NCBI RefSeq assembly: GCF_004138485.1
Contig: NZ_RYEV01000004.1
Location: 195,718-259,717, forward strand
Length of the DNA: 64,000 bases
Source: Peristeroidobacter soli
GTDB taxonomy: Bacteria; Pseudomonadota; Gammaproteobacteria; Steroidobacterales; Steroidobacteraceae
Direction of reading: 5' to 3'
Shown here: positions 34,311 through 45,240 of the stretch, one piece after another
Numbering within the stretch: position 1 is the stretch's first letter
How the letters are laid out: the number at the start of each line of letters is the position of its first letter
The notes under the pieces: model-generated
The model's input: only the letters and a program-made list of their open reading frames with translations
What the model was told of the DNA's origin: nothing
Database searches by the model: none
Program-made: the position numbers and the translations under genes

Positions 34311-36014
34311 CTACGCAGCCGCCACGGCCATGCCACGGCCATGAAGCATGGCCGTGAACGACGGCTCCTGCCGCACGGCTTCGAGCATCGGCAATGTCGG
34401 AGCATACAAAGTCCAGGCGGCGGCATCGGCCGTCGCGGCTCGAAACCAGGAGATCGCGCGCTTGGTCTGGCCGAGCGCGGCTGCAACCAGCATGGCGGCC
34501 TCCGCAAACGACGTCGATCGTTGTGCGTTCGCCTCGATGGCATGGAACTGATGTAGCGCTCGCTCACGCTCGCCGAATCGCGCCAGCGCGCTCGCATAGA
34601 TGCCGCGAAATATCGGCGTACTCGGCGACAGCTCCACCGCGCGGCGCCCCAGCTGCACGGCGTCCGCTTGCCCCAGCATCATCGCATTCAACGCACTGAA
34701 CCCGAGCGCGCCGGCGGTGTGCGAATCGAGTGCCAGGGTTCGTTGTAACTGTTCCTGCGAGTCTTCGAAGCGGCCCGCCATGTGTAACAGCTGGCCCAAC
34801 TGCGTGTTGACGACGACGCTCTCCGGCGCGCGTGCCACCGCCAGATGCGCGACATGCACCGCAGCCTGCACACGCCCCTGGGAGACCAGAAAGTCCGCAT
34901 ACCACTGCAACGCCGCCGCGTTCGAATCATCCAACTGCATGGCACGCAACAGTTCCCGTTCGGCCGGCGCGAAGCGCATGCAAGCGAGGTGAACGAAACC
35001 ACACGTGGAATGCGCCGATGCCAGCTCGGCATCGAGCACCAGCGCACGCTCGATATATGTCATCGCTCGCTGGGTCGCCACGTTTCTGGCCGCGCCGTCA
35101 TACCAGGCGGCGAGAATTTCGCAGTCGGCCATGCCGACCAGCGCCGCCGCGCAGCCGGGATCGGCTTCGAGCACGGAGGAGAATTTCTTGCGTGCGGCCG
35201 CCAGACCCTCGGCGCTGCGGGCGGCAACCAGTTGTTGACCCTCCGCAAGCACCCGATAAGAACTGGAGCGACGATAGTGCCGCCAGAGCTGACGTCCGGT
35301 GTGGCTGCTGGTGGCCAGACGCAATTCTTCGATCAACCGCCCGCACAACGCGGCTTCCGCGGTAAAAGCATCGTCCAGGGCCGCGCGCTCACCCGAGGCC
35401 CAGCAGATCTTGCGATCCGGCAGCGTCAGGCAACGCACGCTCAAGTGCACTTCGGCATCGAGCACGCGGACGGCGGACTCGATCATCACCTCGGCCCGCT
35501 GACGCTCCAGCTCATCGAGCGTCGCGCCGACCACACTCACGTCGAGGCTGACTTCGGCACCGAGATGGGTAAGTAACGATTCGCGCAAACAGGCGCCGAG
35601 CCGTGCCGCCTCCGATCCAGCCGACAGTATCGCCGGGTCGAGCACGGCGATTTGCATTCGGGTCGGAGCCCGCAACACGATCTGCGCCAGCTCGAAAGTG
35701 GATTCGCTGGGCCGATACGGCACCATGAGCTGATAGCCGATGCGTGGCTCCGCCTTGATCGGCTCGATGCCGTCGAAGTACGGTGCCAGTTGCCGGCGCA
35801 CCGCGACCACCAGCATCGACAGGGTTTTGTCGCCCACGTCGCGGTCGGGCCAGAGTTTTTGCAGCAGGAACTCGCGTCGCACGGGCGTGTCCGGCGAGCG
35901 CCCCAACAACACGATCAGCTCGACGCCGCGACGGCTGACCGCCAGAGGCTGACCCTCGACGCTGATACGCCGAAACATCTCATCCACCTGCAACGGTCCG
36001 AGCTTGGCTTTCAC
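34311..36014 (-). CDS. OmpR-type winged-helix / TPR-repeat regulator (CadC/HilA-like, soluble)
   Basis: FRRISVEGQPLAVSRRGVELIVLLGRSPDTPVRREFLLQKLWPDRDVGDKTLSMLVVAVRRQL wHTH; downstream TPR-like repeats; GTG start at 36014. Confidence 0.75.
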   Translation of the reverse strand: MKAKLGPLQVDEMFRRISVEGQPLAVSRRGVELIVLLGRSPDTPVRREFLLQKLWPDRDVGDKTLSMLVVAVRRQLAPYFDGIEPIKAEPRIGYQLMVPYRPSESTFELAQIVLRAPTRMQIAVLDPAILSAGSEAARLGACLRESLLTHLGAEVSLDVSVVGATLDELERQRAEVMIESAVRVLDAEVHLSVRCLTLPDRKICWASGERAALDDAFTAEAALCGRLIEELRLATSSHTGRQLWRHYRRSSSYRVLAEGQQLVAARSAEGLAAARKKFSSVLEADPGCAAALVGMADCEILAAWYDGAARNVATQRAMTYIERALVLDAELASAHSTCGFVHLACMRFAPAERELLRAMQLDDSNAAALQWYADFLVSQGRVQAAVHVAHLAVARAPESVVVNTQLGQLLHMAGRFEDSQEQLQRTLALDSHTAGALGFSALNAMMLGQADAVQLGRRAVELSPSTPIFRGIYASALARFGERERALHQFHAIEANAQRSTSFAEAAMLVAAALGQTKRAISWFRAATADAAAWTLYAPTLPMLEAVRQEPSFTAMLHGRGMAVAAA

Positions 36015-36073
36015 ACGGTGGTCCTCTGCTGGGGAGTGTACCCCGCGACCGCGCCCGACACAGCGGGCCGTTC

Positions 36074-37171
36074 TCAGTCTCTTCCGGTGGCCACCCAACG
36101 ACCGGTCTCGGCACTCTCATATATATGTAGCAGCGTCCGCAGCGCGCTGATGCCGAGGTCGATGCCGTTGGGGGCCGGCAGCGAGTGATCGAGTGCATGG
36201 ACGAAGGCCCGCATCTGCCGCCCGAAGTGCTCGGGCGCGGCCCCGGAGGACACCGGGATCTCTCGAATTTCCCCCGGCACGGCCAGGAACAACCGGTTGG
36301 CGTAATGAAAAATGCGCAGCGCCCCGCGAGTGCCATGGACCCGAATGAAACTCGCTCCCGGCGTCCACTGACCGACGGCACCGACGAAGCCCGCGTTGTT
36401 GACCCAGCCGCGGCCGTGACTGAACAGCCCCTCCCAAGGCAGATCGGAACTCACGGTTGACTCGTCATAGGTCAGCATGCCGAGCGCGCCACACTCGTGC
36501 TCCAGCATCGCAAACTCCGGCTGCATGGCGCGGCCGGTGTAATTGCCGCGTCCCAGAACCCGCCGCACCGGGCTGCCCACCAGCCAGGGGAACACGTCGA
36601 GCAGGTGCACGCCGTGATCGAACAGCCCGAAGCTGCCGCCGCCCGGCGTTCCTTCCGGATAGTGAGCCGCCGACATGGGCACGAATTTGTCGGCGCCCTC
36701 GCCCACCACGCCACGCTCTTCGATCAATCGCACCTGGCCGATCACGCCGCTGGCAATCAACCGGCGTGCTTCGATGACCGCCGGCAGATAACGATACGAT
36801 GAGCCGTACATGAGCTGCACGCCGTGGCGGGCGCAGCTTTCCTTCATCGCGACGGCATCGGCGACGCGATTGGCGATCGGCTTTTCGCACAACACATTGA
36901 CGCCCGCCGCCGCCAGTTGCTCGGTGATGGCTCGATGCGAAGCCACTGTCGAGAGCACGCAGGCGATGCGAGGACGCACCTGCTCAAGCATCTGCCGGCA
37001 ATCGGTAAAGCCCGGCGCCGCCACTCGCGCAGCGACTTCGCGCATCCGCTCGAGCCTGGGGTCGACGACAGCGACGATCTCGATCTCCGGCAACTCGCGA
37101 TACGCGGCCAGGTGGGAATCGGCGACCGCGCCCAGGCCGATGATGGCAATCGGAACAGTTGGTGTGCTCAT
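36074..37171 (-). CDS. Gfo/Idh/MocA family oxidoreductase
   Basis: IAIIGLGAVADSHLAAYRELPEIEIVAVVDP, CEKPIANRVADAVAM. Confidence 0.88.
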   Translation of the reverse strand: MSTPTVPIAIIGLGAVADSHLAAYRELPEIEIVAVVDPRLERMREVAARVAAPGFTDCRQMLEQVRPRIACVLSTVASHRAITEQLAAAGVNVLCEKPIANRVADAVAMKESCARHGVQLMYGSSYRYLPAVIEARRLIASGVIGQVRLIEERGVVGEGADKFVPMSAAHYPEGTPGGGSFGLFDHGVHLLDVFPWLVGSPVRRVLGRGNYTGRAMQPEFAMLEHECGALGMLTYDESTVSSDLPWEGLFSHGRGWVNNAGFVGAVGQWTPGASFIRVHGTRGALRIFHYANRLFLAVPGEIREIPVSSGAAPEHFGRQMRAFVHALDHSLPAPNGIDLGISALRTLLHIYESAETGRWVATGRD

Positions 37172-37372
37172 GGCGATAAGAGTGTCGCTCGCCGCGGTAA
37201 ATCGACATCCCTGTCTCAGTAACGCGCGTTCAGCCGGCCCCACCGCCGCCTTTACCGGAATTCGCCGAGGATTTTACCGATCAGCCGCTACGGTCTGACC
37301 ACCCGCGAGCGTCGCAGCCGTGGGGAACATGAATGCATCGCCAGCAACAACACCTTGGGGAGAACGGCGACT

Positions 37373-39595
37373 ATGATCAGGAACCTTCACGGCGGACGGC
37401 CGCGGCTCGCATCCAGCCTCGCGCTATCCACGCTCTGCCTGGGGCAGCTCATCGGCGTCAGCGTGCGCGCGGACGATGCCGCCGCCGACACCGAGACACT
37501 CGATGAAGTGGTGGTGACCACCACCCGCTTCTTCCGTCCCATCGAATCCAGCTCCTCCACCAAGATGGACATTCCCATCGTGGAGACGCCGCAGGCGGTG
37601 TCCATCATCAACTCCGACATTCTCTCGACGTTCAATGTCACCAACGTCAGCCAGATCACCAAGTTCACCGCCGGCCTCGGCAACCTCACCGACAACGTCG
37701 GCGAACGTCCCAACTTCATTTCGCGCGGCTATGCGCTGGACCTGTTCGACGGCTACAAGCTCAACGGCATCTCCTACATTCCCGACCAGAACATCGACCC
37801 GATCGCGCTCGACCGCATCGAGGTGATCAAAGGCCCCACCGGCATCACCTACGGCCGCAACAGCTACGGTGGCGCGCTCAACTTCGTGCTCAAGGCGCCG
37901 CACCGGAACAATCGCAACTTCATCGAGCTCGCCAGCGGCAGCCGCGATTTCACCCGGGCCGCGGTCGACTTCACCACCCCGGTGCTCGACAACCTGACGC
38001 TGCGTCTGCCGGTGGCCTATGAAACCCGCGATGCCCAGGCCACGCCCGATCTGAAGAGCGTGACGTTCGCGCCCTCGCTGGCGCTGCAACTGAGCGACGA
38101 TCTGTCGATCACCTTGTCGACGCTGTACCAGGACATCAACTCGCATCTCTCCTATGGCCTGAGCGCCATGGCGGCCGACGTGCCGACCCAGCAGGCCGGC
38201 GATTTCAACTCCTGTTACGCCACTCGGTGCGTGAGCCCGCCGGATCGTTTACGCAACCGCGAGTACTCGGTCGACTGGGACTTCGCCAAATCCAACTCGG
38301 TGCAGACCTTCCTGACCATCGACTATCGACTCAACGAGCGCTTGAAGCTCACCGTCAACGCCTCGAACTCCGATGGTCGCTTCGACAGCGATCAGCTGTA
38401 CGTGAACGGCCCGATGGCCGCCGACGCCACCACCAGTTTCTATGTCGATCGCGTCATGTTCCGCACGCGCGGCCATTCGCTGGAGACCAATCTCACTGGC
38501 GATTTCGATCTGTTCGGCGGCACTCACCAGTTCTATGTCGGTGCCGACTACCGACGCTACCGCCGCTTCGAGCAGAACACCGCCGAGAGCGAAGTGCTGT
38601 ATGCCCTGGTCGATCTGGACGAAGTAACCTCGCGCCGCACGCTGACCAGCATCTTCAACGACCGCGGTCTGACGCGGCCGACCTTCGTCGTCGACCGGCT
38701 GCGCGAAGGCACGCGCACCTACGCCGGCTTGGGCGCGCAAGTGATGGTCGACCTGCCCGGCGCGTTCAAGTCGCTACTCGGCGCACGCCTGGAGCGCTCG
38801 GAACTCGACTACGATGAAACACCAATTGCTCCCGGCGCGTCCTGGCTGGACTACGAGCTGCGCGACACCGAAATCCTGCCGCGCGCCAGCTTGATCTACG
38901 AATTCACGCCGCACATGAATATGTACGCGAGCTACACCGAAGGTTATGTGCCGCAGTTCGGCCAGACCCGCGGCGGCGGCAACATCGCCCCCGAAACCGG
39001 CCGGCAATATGAAGTGGGCCTCAAGGCCGAGTTGTTCGAGCGCCGCTTGCTCGCGACGCTGGCGGCCTACCACCTCAAGCGCGAAGGCGTGTCGATCAAC
39101 GATCCCAACAACTTGCCCGGCGAGCAGTTCGTCATCGGCGGCCTGGAACAGACCAACAAGGGTGTCGAGGTGGAAGTGATCGGGCAGCTGGTGCGCGGCC
39201 TGAGCATCGCCGCTTCAGCCTCGGTCATCAGTGCCAAGCTCGGCGACTACGACAGCATTCTCGCCAACCGCTTCATCGCCGGCGTTCCCAAGAACACGGC
39301 CTCGGCCTTCCTCACCTATGAGACCCTGCCGGGCCAGGCGGGCAATCTCACGTTGTCGGGCGGCGTGGCCTACACCGGCATGCAGTATGGCGGCGCCGGC
39401 GAAGTATGGCGCATACCCTCCTACACCGTGGTGGACGCCGCCATCGGCTATCAGTTCAGCGACAACCTCAACTTGAAGCTGAGCGCCAGCAATCTGCTCG
39501 ACGAGGTCTACGTCAACACCATCGGCTCACCGAACTATCTGACCCAGTTCGGCGAGCCGCGCACCTTCAAGCTGATCGCCAACATCTTCTATTGA
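37373..39595 (+). CDS. TonB-dependent siderophore-type receptor
   Basis: DEVVVTTTRFFRPIESSSSTKMDIPIVETPQAVSIIN plug, IEVIKGPTGITYGRNSYGGALNFVLKAP, terminal EPRTFKLIANIFY; ATG at 37373. Confidence 0.92.
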   Translation: MIRNLHGGRPRLASSLALSTLCLGQLIGVSVRADDAAADTETLDEVVVTTTRFFRPIESSSSTKMDIPIVETPQAVSIINSDILSTFNVTNVSQITKFTAGLGNLTDNVGERPNFISRGYALDLFDGYKLNGISYIPDQNIDPIALDRIEVIKGPTGITYGRNSYGGALNFVLKAPHRNNRNFIELASGSRDFTRAAVDFTTPVLDNLTLRLPVAYETRDAQATPDLKSVTFAPSLALQLSDDLSITLSTLYQDINSHLSYGLSAMAADVPTQQAGDFNSCYATRCVSPPDRLRNREYSVDWDFAKSNSVQTFLTIDYRLNERLKLTVNASNSDGRFDSDQLYVNGPMAADATTSFYVDRVMFRTRGHSLETNLTGDFDLFGGTHQFYVGADYRRYRRFEQNTAESEVLYALVDLDEVTSRRTLTSIFNDRGLTRPTFVVDRLREGTRTYAGLGAQVMVDLPGAFKSLLGARLERSELDYDETPIAPGASWLDYELRDTEILPRASLIYEFTPHMNMYASYTEGYVPQFGQTRGGGNIAPETGRQYEVGLKAELFERRLLATLAAYHLKREGVSINDPNNLPGEQFVIGGLEQTNKGVEVEVIGQLVRGLSIAASASVISAKLGDYDSILANRFIAGVPKNTASAFLTYETLPGQAGNLTLSGGVAYTGMQYGGAGEVWRIPSYTVVDAAIGYQFSDNLNLKLSASNLLDEVYVNTIGSPNYLTQFGEPRTFKLIANIFY

Positions 39596-39707
39596 TCGAA
39601 GCCGCGGCACTGCCAGGGATGGCCATGCCGGCCCGAGCCGCGTGGATCGTTGCCGGGAATGACACAAATCGATGGACTAATCTGGCTCGCGGCTGCGTAT
39701 ATGTGTC

Positions 39708-40268
39708 ATGGCTCCGCAAAAGTCGCGTTTCGATGTGGTCGGTCAACTGACCGCCCTGCGTCGTTACGCCCGCTCGCTGACTCGCGATGACACCAACGCC
39801 GAGGATTTAGTCCACGAAACCCTGCTGCGGGCCTATGAAAAGCGGGCCAGCTTCCTGGAGGGACGGGCGCTCAAACCCTGGCTGCTGTCGATCATGCACA
39901 ACCTGTTCGTCGACGGGCAGCGTGCCCGTCAGGCCGAGAAGGAGCGCATCGAGCGAGCCGCCCGCCTGCAGGATTCGGTGAGCCCCGGCACTCAGGAACA
40001 GCAGGTCCGCCTGGAGCAAGTGCGCCGGGCGCTGGAGCAGTTGCCCGAAGATCAACGCGCCGCCATCCATCTCGTGGCGATCGAAGAGCTGAGCTTCGCC
40101 GAAGCAGCGGCGGTGCTGGATATTCCCCAGGGAACCTTGATGTCGCGACTGGCGCGGGCGCGGACTGCGCTTCGCGCGCTCGACGACACCTCCGCACAAC
40201 GCCCCACAACCGCCGCGGCACGCCCGCATCTGAAAATCGTCGGAGGAGCGGATGAGCAGTCCCACTGA
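39708..40268 (+). CDS. ECF-family RNA polymerase sigma factor
   Basis: DTNAEDLVHETLLRAYEKRASF region 2; EELSFAEAAAVLDIPQGTLMSRLARARTALR region 4. Confidence 0.92.
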   Translation: MAPQKSRFDVVGQLTALRRYARSLTRDDTNAEDLVHETLLRAYEKRASFLEGRALKPWLLSIMHNLFVDGQRARQAEKERIERAARLQDSVSPGTQEQQVRLEQVRRALEQLPEDQRAAIHLVAIEELSFAEAAAVLDIPQGTLMSRLARARTALRALDDTSAQRPTTAAARPHLKIVGGADEQSH

Positions 40269-41013
40269 TCCCATCACCGAAGCCGATCTGCAGGGCTACC
40301 TCGAAAATCAGTTGCCGGTGTCCCGGCGCATCGAGGTCGAGGCGTATCTGTCGACTCATCCGGACGATGCTGCACGCATCATGGCGGATTTGAGAAGCCG
40401 CGACGAACTGCGCCTCGCCTTTGCCGATGAGCCGCGGGTGGAGCACATCGAGACGCTCAAAGCCGCACGCCGTCTGGAACGAGGCATGACGCGCGACCGG
40501 CTGTTTCGTCAGTTCCGGCGCATCGCCTCGATCACGGCGCTCATCGCCGTGGGCTGGCTCGCTCACGCGCAGCTGAGTCCCGGCATCGGCGCGGTCGCCT
40601 CGACGATGCCGCCCGCTTACGTGAACGACGCCGTCATGGCTCATCGCACCTCGCTGCTGCGAGCCGTGATGATTTCACAACCGGAAACACTCGAGTACGA
40701 CCCCGAGGAGATTCGCTCGGCCACGCACATCGTGTTGCCGGCGTTGCCCAGCGACTGGAGCGTCCGCGACGTGCAGATCTTTCCGTCGTCCTTCGGGCCC
40801 AGCGTCGAGATCGCTCTGCATACCGCTTATGGCGAAATCTCGCTGTTCGCGGTGCATGCCGGTGCGGTCGCCACGATTCCCACGACTCACTCACAACAGA
40901 GCGACGTCGCTGCCGTGTACTGGCAACGCGCCGATGTCGCTTATGTGCTGGTCACTCGCGCACCGTCGGGAGATCTCGACAAAGCCGCGACCCTCCTTGC
41001 GCAATCGCTTTGA
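40252..41013 (+). CDS. Membrane anti-sigma factor
   Basis: ITEADLQGYLENQLPVSRRIEVEAYLSTHPDDAARI anti-sigma N-terminus, single TM; overlaps sigma gene. Confidence 0.85.
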   Translation: MSSPTDPITEADLQGYLENQLPVSRRIEVEAYLSTHPDDAARIMADLRSRDELRLAFADEPRVEHIETLKAARRLERGMTRDRLFRQFRRIASITALIAVGWLAHAQLSPGIGAVASTMPPAYVNDAVMAHRTSLLRAVMISQPETLEYDPEEIRSATHIVLPALPSDWSVRDVQIFPSSFGPSVEIALHTAYGEISLFAVHAGAVATIPTTHSQQSDVAAVYWQRADVAYVLVTRAPSGDLDKAATLLAQSL

Positions 41014-41038
41014 ACTCACCTTACAAAAGAGGTCTGCA

Positions 41039-41557
41039 ATGGCAAATCAGGATCAACAAATCATCCAGGGCTTGTTCACCCGGCTCGGCGAAGTGGAACG
41101 GCAAGCACCGCCGCGCGATGCAGCCGCCGAAGCCTTGATCCAACAACGCATCGCCGAGCAGCCCGCCGCGCCTTATTTCATGGCGCAAACCATCGTGATG
41201 CAGGAACAGGCACTCCAGCACGCGCAGGCCAAGATCGAAGACCTGGAGCGTCAGGCCCAGGAGCGCCCGGCCAGTGGCGGTTTGTTCGGCGGTCTGTTCG
41301 GCGGCGGGCGTCAGCCGGCTCGCACGAATGCGCGTCCTGCGGCACCGATGCAAACCGGTCAGTCCGGTGGTTTCCTCGCCGGCGCGGCACAGACCGCGAT
41401 GGGCGTCGCCGGTGGCGTGTTACTCGGCAACGCCATCGGTGGCATGTTCGCCGGCGATGCGAAAGCGAGTGAAGCCGCACCCTCAGAACCCGCCGATGAG
41501 CCCGCGCCCGAAGAAGAGAGCGGCTTCGACGACAGCTTCGGCGGCGACGAGTTCTGA
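41039..41557 (+). CDS. DUF2076 domain-containing protein
   Basis: DQQIIQGLFTRLGEVERQAPPRDAAAEALIQQRIAEQPAAPYFMAQTIVMQEQAL. Confidence 0.85.
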   Translation: MANQDQQIIQGLFTRLGEVERQAPPRDAAAEALIQQRIAEQPAAPYFMAQTIVMQEQALQHAQAKIEDLERQAQERPASGGLFGGLFGGGRQPARTNARPAAPMQTGQSGGFLAGAAQTAMGVAGGVLLGNAIGGMFAGDAKASEAAPSEPADEPAPEEESGFDDSFGGDEF

Positions 41558-41651
41558 TCGACAGCGACCCTCGCCCGGGCGGCGATGCCTCATCGCCGCC
41601 CGTTGCAAGAAACATTAGAACAGCGCCGACACCCCGCCGCGGAGTTCCCCG

Positions 41652-43199
41652 ATGATGTTGGAATGGCTGGTCGATCCAGCCGCCTGGGCCGGGCTTGCGA
41701 CCCTGGTCCTGCTCGAGATTGTCTTGGGGATCGACAATCTGATCTTCATCGCCATCCTGGCGGACAAGCTTCCCGAACATCAACGCAATCGCGCGCGCCT
41801 GGTCGGCCTGTCGCTGGCGCTGCTGATGCGCCTGGTATTGCTGGCCTCGATTTCGTGGCTGGTCACGCTGACCGAGCCGTTGTTCACGGTGTTTGGCAGC
41901 GACGTCTCCTGGCGTGATCTCATTCTGATCCTCGGTGGTCTGTTTCTATTGTTCAAAGGCACCCTGGAGCTTCACGAACGCCTGGAAGGCGGCCCGATCG
42001 CCGCCGCCGGCGGCACCACTGACGCCGTGTACTGGCAGGTGATCGCTCAGATCGTCGTGCTCGACGCGGTGTTCTCCCTGGACAGCGTCATCACCGCGGT
42101 CGGGATGGTCGGCGAGCTGTCCATCATGGTGATCGCGGTCATCGTCGCGATGGCGGTGATGATGCTGGCCAGTCGCCCGCTGATGGCGTTCGTGAGCCGT
42201 CATCCGACCGTGGTGGTGCTGTGCCTGGGATTCCTGCTGATGATCGGCTTCAGCCTGATCGTGGAAGGCCTCGGCTTCCATATTCCGAAAGGCTATCTGT
42301 ATGCCGCCATCGGCTTCTCCATTCTCATCGAAGCGGCCAATCAGATCGGACGCCGCAATCTCGCCCGCCGAGTGACCCTGTCGGACGTGCGTGACCGGAC
42401 TGCGCAAGCGGTACTGCGCATCCTCCGCGGCGGAAAAAATGCGCCCGTCACCTCGGAAGAAGTGGCGGCCATCGTTTCATCCGGCGGCCCCGAGCCCGCG
42501 TTCACCGACGATGAGAGCTCGATGATCGAGAGAGTGCTGACACTGTCGAACCGACCGGTGCGCTCCATCATGATCCCGCGCGTGGATACGGTGTGGCTGG
42601 ATATCGACGATGCGCCGGAGCGGCTGTTGCAACAGCTATACGACAGCGGCCATTCGCGTTTCCCCGTGTGCCGCGAGACGGATACCGTGCTCGGCATCGT
42701 GCACGCCAAAGATCTATTGCGTCAGCAGGAACCAGGCGACGATCGGGACCTGCAGGCAGCGCTGCGTGCCCCGCTGTTCGTGACCGAAGCGATGCCGGTG
42801 CTGAAGCTGCTCGAAGAATTCAAGACGTCACCGGTCCACCTCGCCATCGTGGTCGACGAACACGGCGCCTTCAAAGGCATCGTCACCCCCGCCGACATCC
42901 TCGCCGCCATCGCCGGCCACCTCCCGGAGATTCTCGGCACGCAGGACTCCGCCCCCGCTGCTGCCGAGCCCGGCGTCTGGAGGCTGCACGGGCGCGTGCG
43001 AATCGATCAAGTCGAGACCAGCCTGGCGGTGACCGGCATGCAGGTCGATCCAGATTTCGCCACGCTCGGCGGCTTCCTCCTGCATCAACTCGGTCATCTG
43101 CCGGCGCCCGGCGAAGGCTACGAGTGGAACGGCTGGCGGTTCGAAGTCATCGACCTCGACGGGCAGCGTATTGGGAATGTTCGCGCCGTGCGGGTGTAG
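41652..43199 (+). CDS. TerC-family membrane protein with CBS and CorC/HlyC domains
   Basis: [24 protein letters not shown] Ter[20 protein letters not shown]; transporter-associated C-terminal domain. Confidence 0.92.
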   Translation: MMLEWLVDPAAWAGLATLVLLEIVLGIDNLIFIAILADKLPEHQRNRARLVGLSLALLMRLVLLASISWLVTLTEPLFTVFGSDVSWRDLILILGGLFLLFKGTLELHERLEGGPIAAAGGTTDAVYWQVIAQIVVLDAVFSLDSVITAVGMVGELSIMVIAVIVAMAVMMLASRPLMAFVSRHPTVVVLCLGFLLMIGFSLIVEGLGFHIPKGYLYAAIGFSILIEAANQIGRRNLARRVTLSDVRDRTAQAVLRILRGGKNAPVTSEEVAAIVSSGGPEPAFTDDESSMIERVLTLSNRPVRSIMIPRVDTVWLDIDDAPERLLQQLYDSGHSRFPVCRETDTVLGIVHAKDLLRQQEPGDDRDLQAALRAPLFVTEAMPVLKLLEEFKTSPVHLAIVVDEHGAFKGIVTPADILAAIAGHLPEILGTQDSAPAAAEPGVWRLHGRVRIDQVETSLAVTGMQVDPDFATLGGFLLHQLGHLPAPGEGYEWNGWRFEVIDLDGQRIGNVRAVRV

Positions 43200-43409
43200 C
43201 GGAGCGGCCAGCCGCCGTTGGTGTACTCATCCAGCTTGGACGTTTCACTTTGCACCGGCCGTCCACATCGACGCCGGTGTAGTAGTACTGGCTGCCAGGT
43301 CACGACGCTGATGGATTGCAGAGTATCGGCAATGTCCATATCCAGACCGGTCGCGCCTGAGCGTCTGTCCGGACCGCTCGCTGGCTTTCGCGGAGCGCAG
43401 TCTATCTCA

Positions 43410-43865
43410 TCAGCGGCGCGCGACGAAGAACGCCCTGAGCAGGGCCGAACATTCCTCTGCCCTCACCCCGGACTCACATTCCAAGCGATGATTCAGCGCG
43501 GAATGCTGGGTGATGTTGAAGATCGATCCCGATGCGCCGGCGCGCGGATCGGTGGCCGCATACACCAGACGTTTCACGCGAGCGTGAACCATGGCGCCGG
43601 CGCACATGGCACAGGGTTCGAGTGTCACGTACAGCGTCGTGTCCAACAGCCGATACGTCGCGAGGTTTTGTGCCGCCGAGCGCATCGCGACGATCTCGGC
43701 GTGCGCGGTTGGATCGTTGCTGCTGATGGGCCGGTTCCAGCCCTCGCCGACGATGACACCGTCTTTGACGATCACCGCGCCGACCGGCACTTCACCGGCG
43801 CGTTCAGCTTCACGGGCGAGCTCGATGGCTCGCGCCATGAAGACGGCATCGGCCTCAGACGCCAT
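43410..43865 (-). CDS. tadA: tRNA-specific adenosine deaminase
   Basis: NDPTAHAEIVAMRSA zinc HAE motif and EPCAMCAGAMVHARVKRLVY PCXXC motif. Confidence 0.93.
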   Translation of the reverse strand: MASEADAVFMARAIELAREAERAGEVPVGAVIVKDGVIVGEGWNRPISSNDPTAHAEIVAMRSAAQNLATYRLLDTTLYVTLEPCAMCAGAMVHARVKRLVYAATDPRAGASGSIFNITQHSALNHRLECESGVRAEECSALLRAFFVARR

Positions 43866-44472
43866 CGAAGAATTCGACGACGCCGGTCTCGAGGGAATAT
43901 TCCGCTCCGACCACCATCAGGCCTTCGTTGCGGATCAGATTTTCCAGCAGCGCCGAGCCATGACGCAGATGATCGACCGAGGCGCGCACATTCGAGCGCA
44001 CGGCATGACCGACCAATGTATGCAGATCGTTCTTGAGCTCGGTACGCAGCAGCCCTTCGACCGACGGCCGCACCCGATCGACGATGGAGCGCAGATTGAT
44101 GGACTGATTTTCCTTGGGCCGTTGCAGCTCTTCGATGGTCGCGAGCACAGCGCCACAACGTGAATGACCGAGCACGACCACCAGGCGGGTATTGAAGCGC
44201 GAGGCCGCGAATTCGACGCTGCCGACCTGCGAGGGCGCCACGACGTTGCCGGCCACCCGGATCACGAACAGATCGCCCAGGCCCTGATCGAACACGATCT
44301 CGGCGGGCACGCGTGCATCCGAGCAGCCCAGAATGATGGCGAACGGCGATTGCTCCTGCGTCAGCTCCACGCCGCGCGCGAGGTGCAGATGCATTTCGCC
44401 ACTGCCGATACTGGAAACGAAGCGACGGTTACCGTCGCGCAGGCGCTGCAGGGATTCTTGAGCCGGGATCAT
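43855..44472 (-). CDS. Beta-class carbonic anhydrase
   Basis: AIILGCSDARVPAEIVFDQGLGDLFVIRVAGN and VVLGHSRCGAV. Confidence 0.93.
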   Translation of the reverse strand: MIPAQESLQRLRDGNRRFVSSIGSGEMHLHLARGVELTQEQSPFAIILGCSDARVPAEIVFDQGLGDLFVIRVAGNVVAPSQVGSVEFAASRFNTRLVVVLGHSRCGAVLATIEELQRPKENQSINLRSIVDRVRPSVEGLLRTELKNDLHTLVGHAVRSNVRASVDHLRHGSALLENLIRNEGLMVVGAEYSLETGVVEFFDGV

Positions 44473-44555
44473 TCGTCGCTACCCTCCGGGTGCCGGTCGT
44501 GACCGGCTGAACTGTGTTGGGGTCAAAGATTGTAGCCTGTGCCGGCAGCAGTTTC

Positions 44556-45185
44556 TTAGCTCAATCCGCGCTCGGTCATGCGCGGAAACAGCTTCTGGAG
44601 CACGTCGCGATAAATGCCTTCCAGCAGCGCCGGCGACGCAATTTGCTCGGTAACGCCGCGAAACGCGCTACCCTCCGAGAGCACGGTGACGAACTCGACG
44701 CGCGCAGCGGCCTCTGCCTCGGTAAGTTCGGGATAATTGACTCGGACCAGCTCCACCGCCTGCCCTCGAAGGCGCCGGTCGGCTGCGCGCACGATGTCGG
44801 CGACCGCCGGATTGCGGGTCGCTTCGGCCGTGATTTCCAGGAGCAGGACGCGCTCGCTCCATTCTTCCTCGGAGGCATCGACATGACGACGATTGGCAAA
44901 CCGAGCCGCGAAATCGATTTCCTGATCGCCGGCGACCATCCACTCCAGGCGGCGGGCGACGATGCGCTCGACGATGGCATGCACGATGGCTTCCTTGCTG
45001 GGGAAGTAGCGGTAGATTTGCCCGACGCTCATGTGAGCTTCGGCGGCGATCTGGCCCATGCTGGCCGCGTGGAAGCCATGACGAACCACGCACGCCAGCG
45101 CCGCGGAGACGATCTGGTCGCGTCGGAGCTGGTCGCGTAACTCCTTGACCGGCCTTTTCTTTTCCGTTTCCACAGACATGTTCAC
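44556..45185 (-). CDS. TetR-family regulator (divergent from RND operon)
   Basis: IVSAALACVVRHGFHAASMGQIAAEAHMSVGQIYRYFPSKEAIVHAIV HTH. Confidence 0.9.
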   Translation of the reverse strand: MNMSVETEKKRPVKELRDQLRRDQIVSAALACVVRHGFHAASMGQIAAEAHMSVGQIYRYFPSKEAIVHAIVERIVARRLEWMVAGDQEIDFAARFANRRHVDASEEEWSERVLLLEITAEATRNPAVADIVRAADRRLRGQAVELVRVNYPELTEAEAAARVEFVTVLSEGSAFRGVTEQIASPALLEGIYRDVLQKLFPRMTERGLS

Positions 45186-45240
45186 ATTGTTTTCACATTT
45201 GGCCCCTGGGCCTTTGCGTTCGGGCTCGGCATAATGGATG

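Noticed and set aside
41039-41557. DUF2076/TerC pair as a possible tellurite or stress island
   Set aside because: Both are common housekeeping-type conserved proteins; TerC here is the CBS/CorC type without other ter genes nearby
44492-44507. GCCGGTC-GT-GACCGGC dyad upstream of carbonic anhydrase
   Set aside because: Short 7-bp arms with 2-nt loop; common by chance in GC-rich DNA and no supporting context
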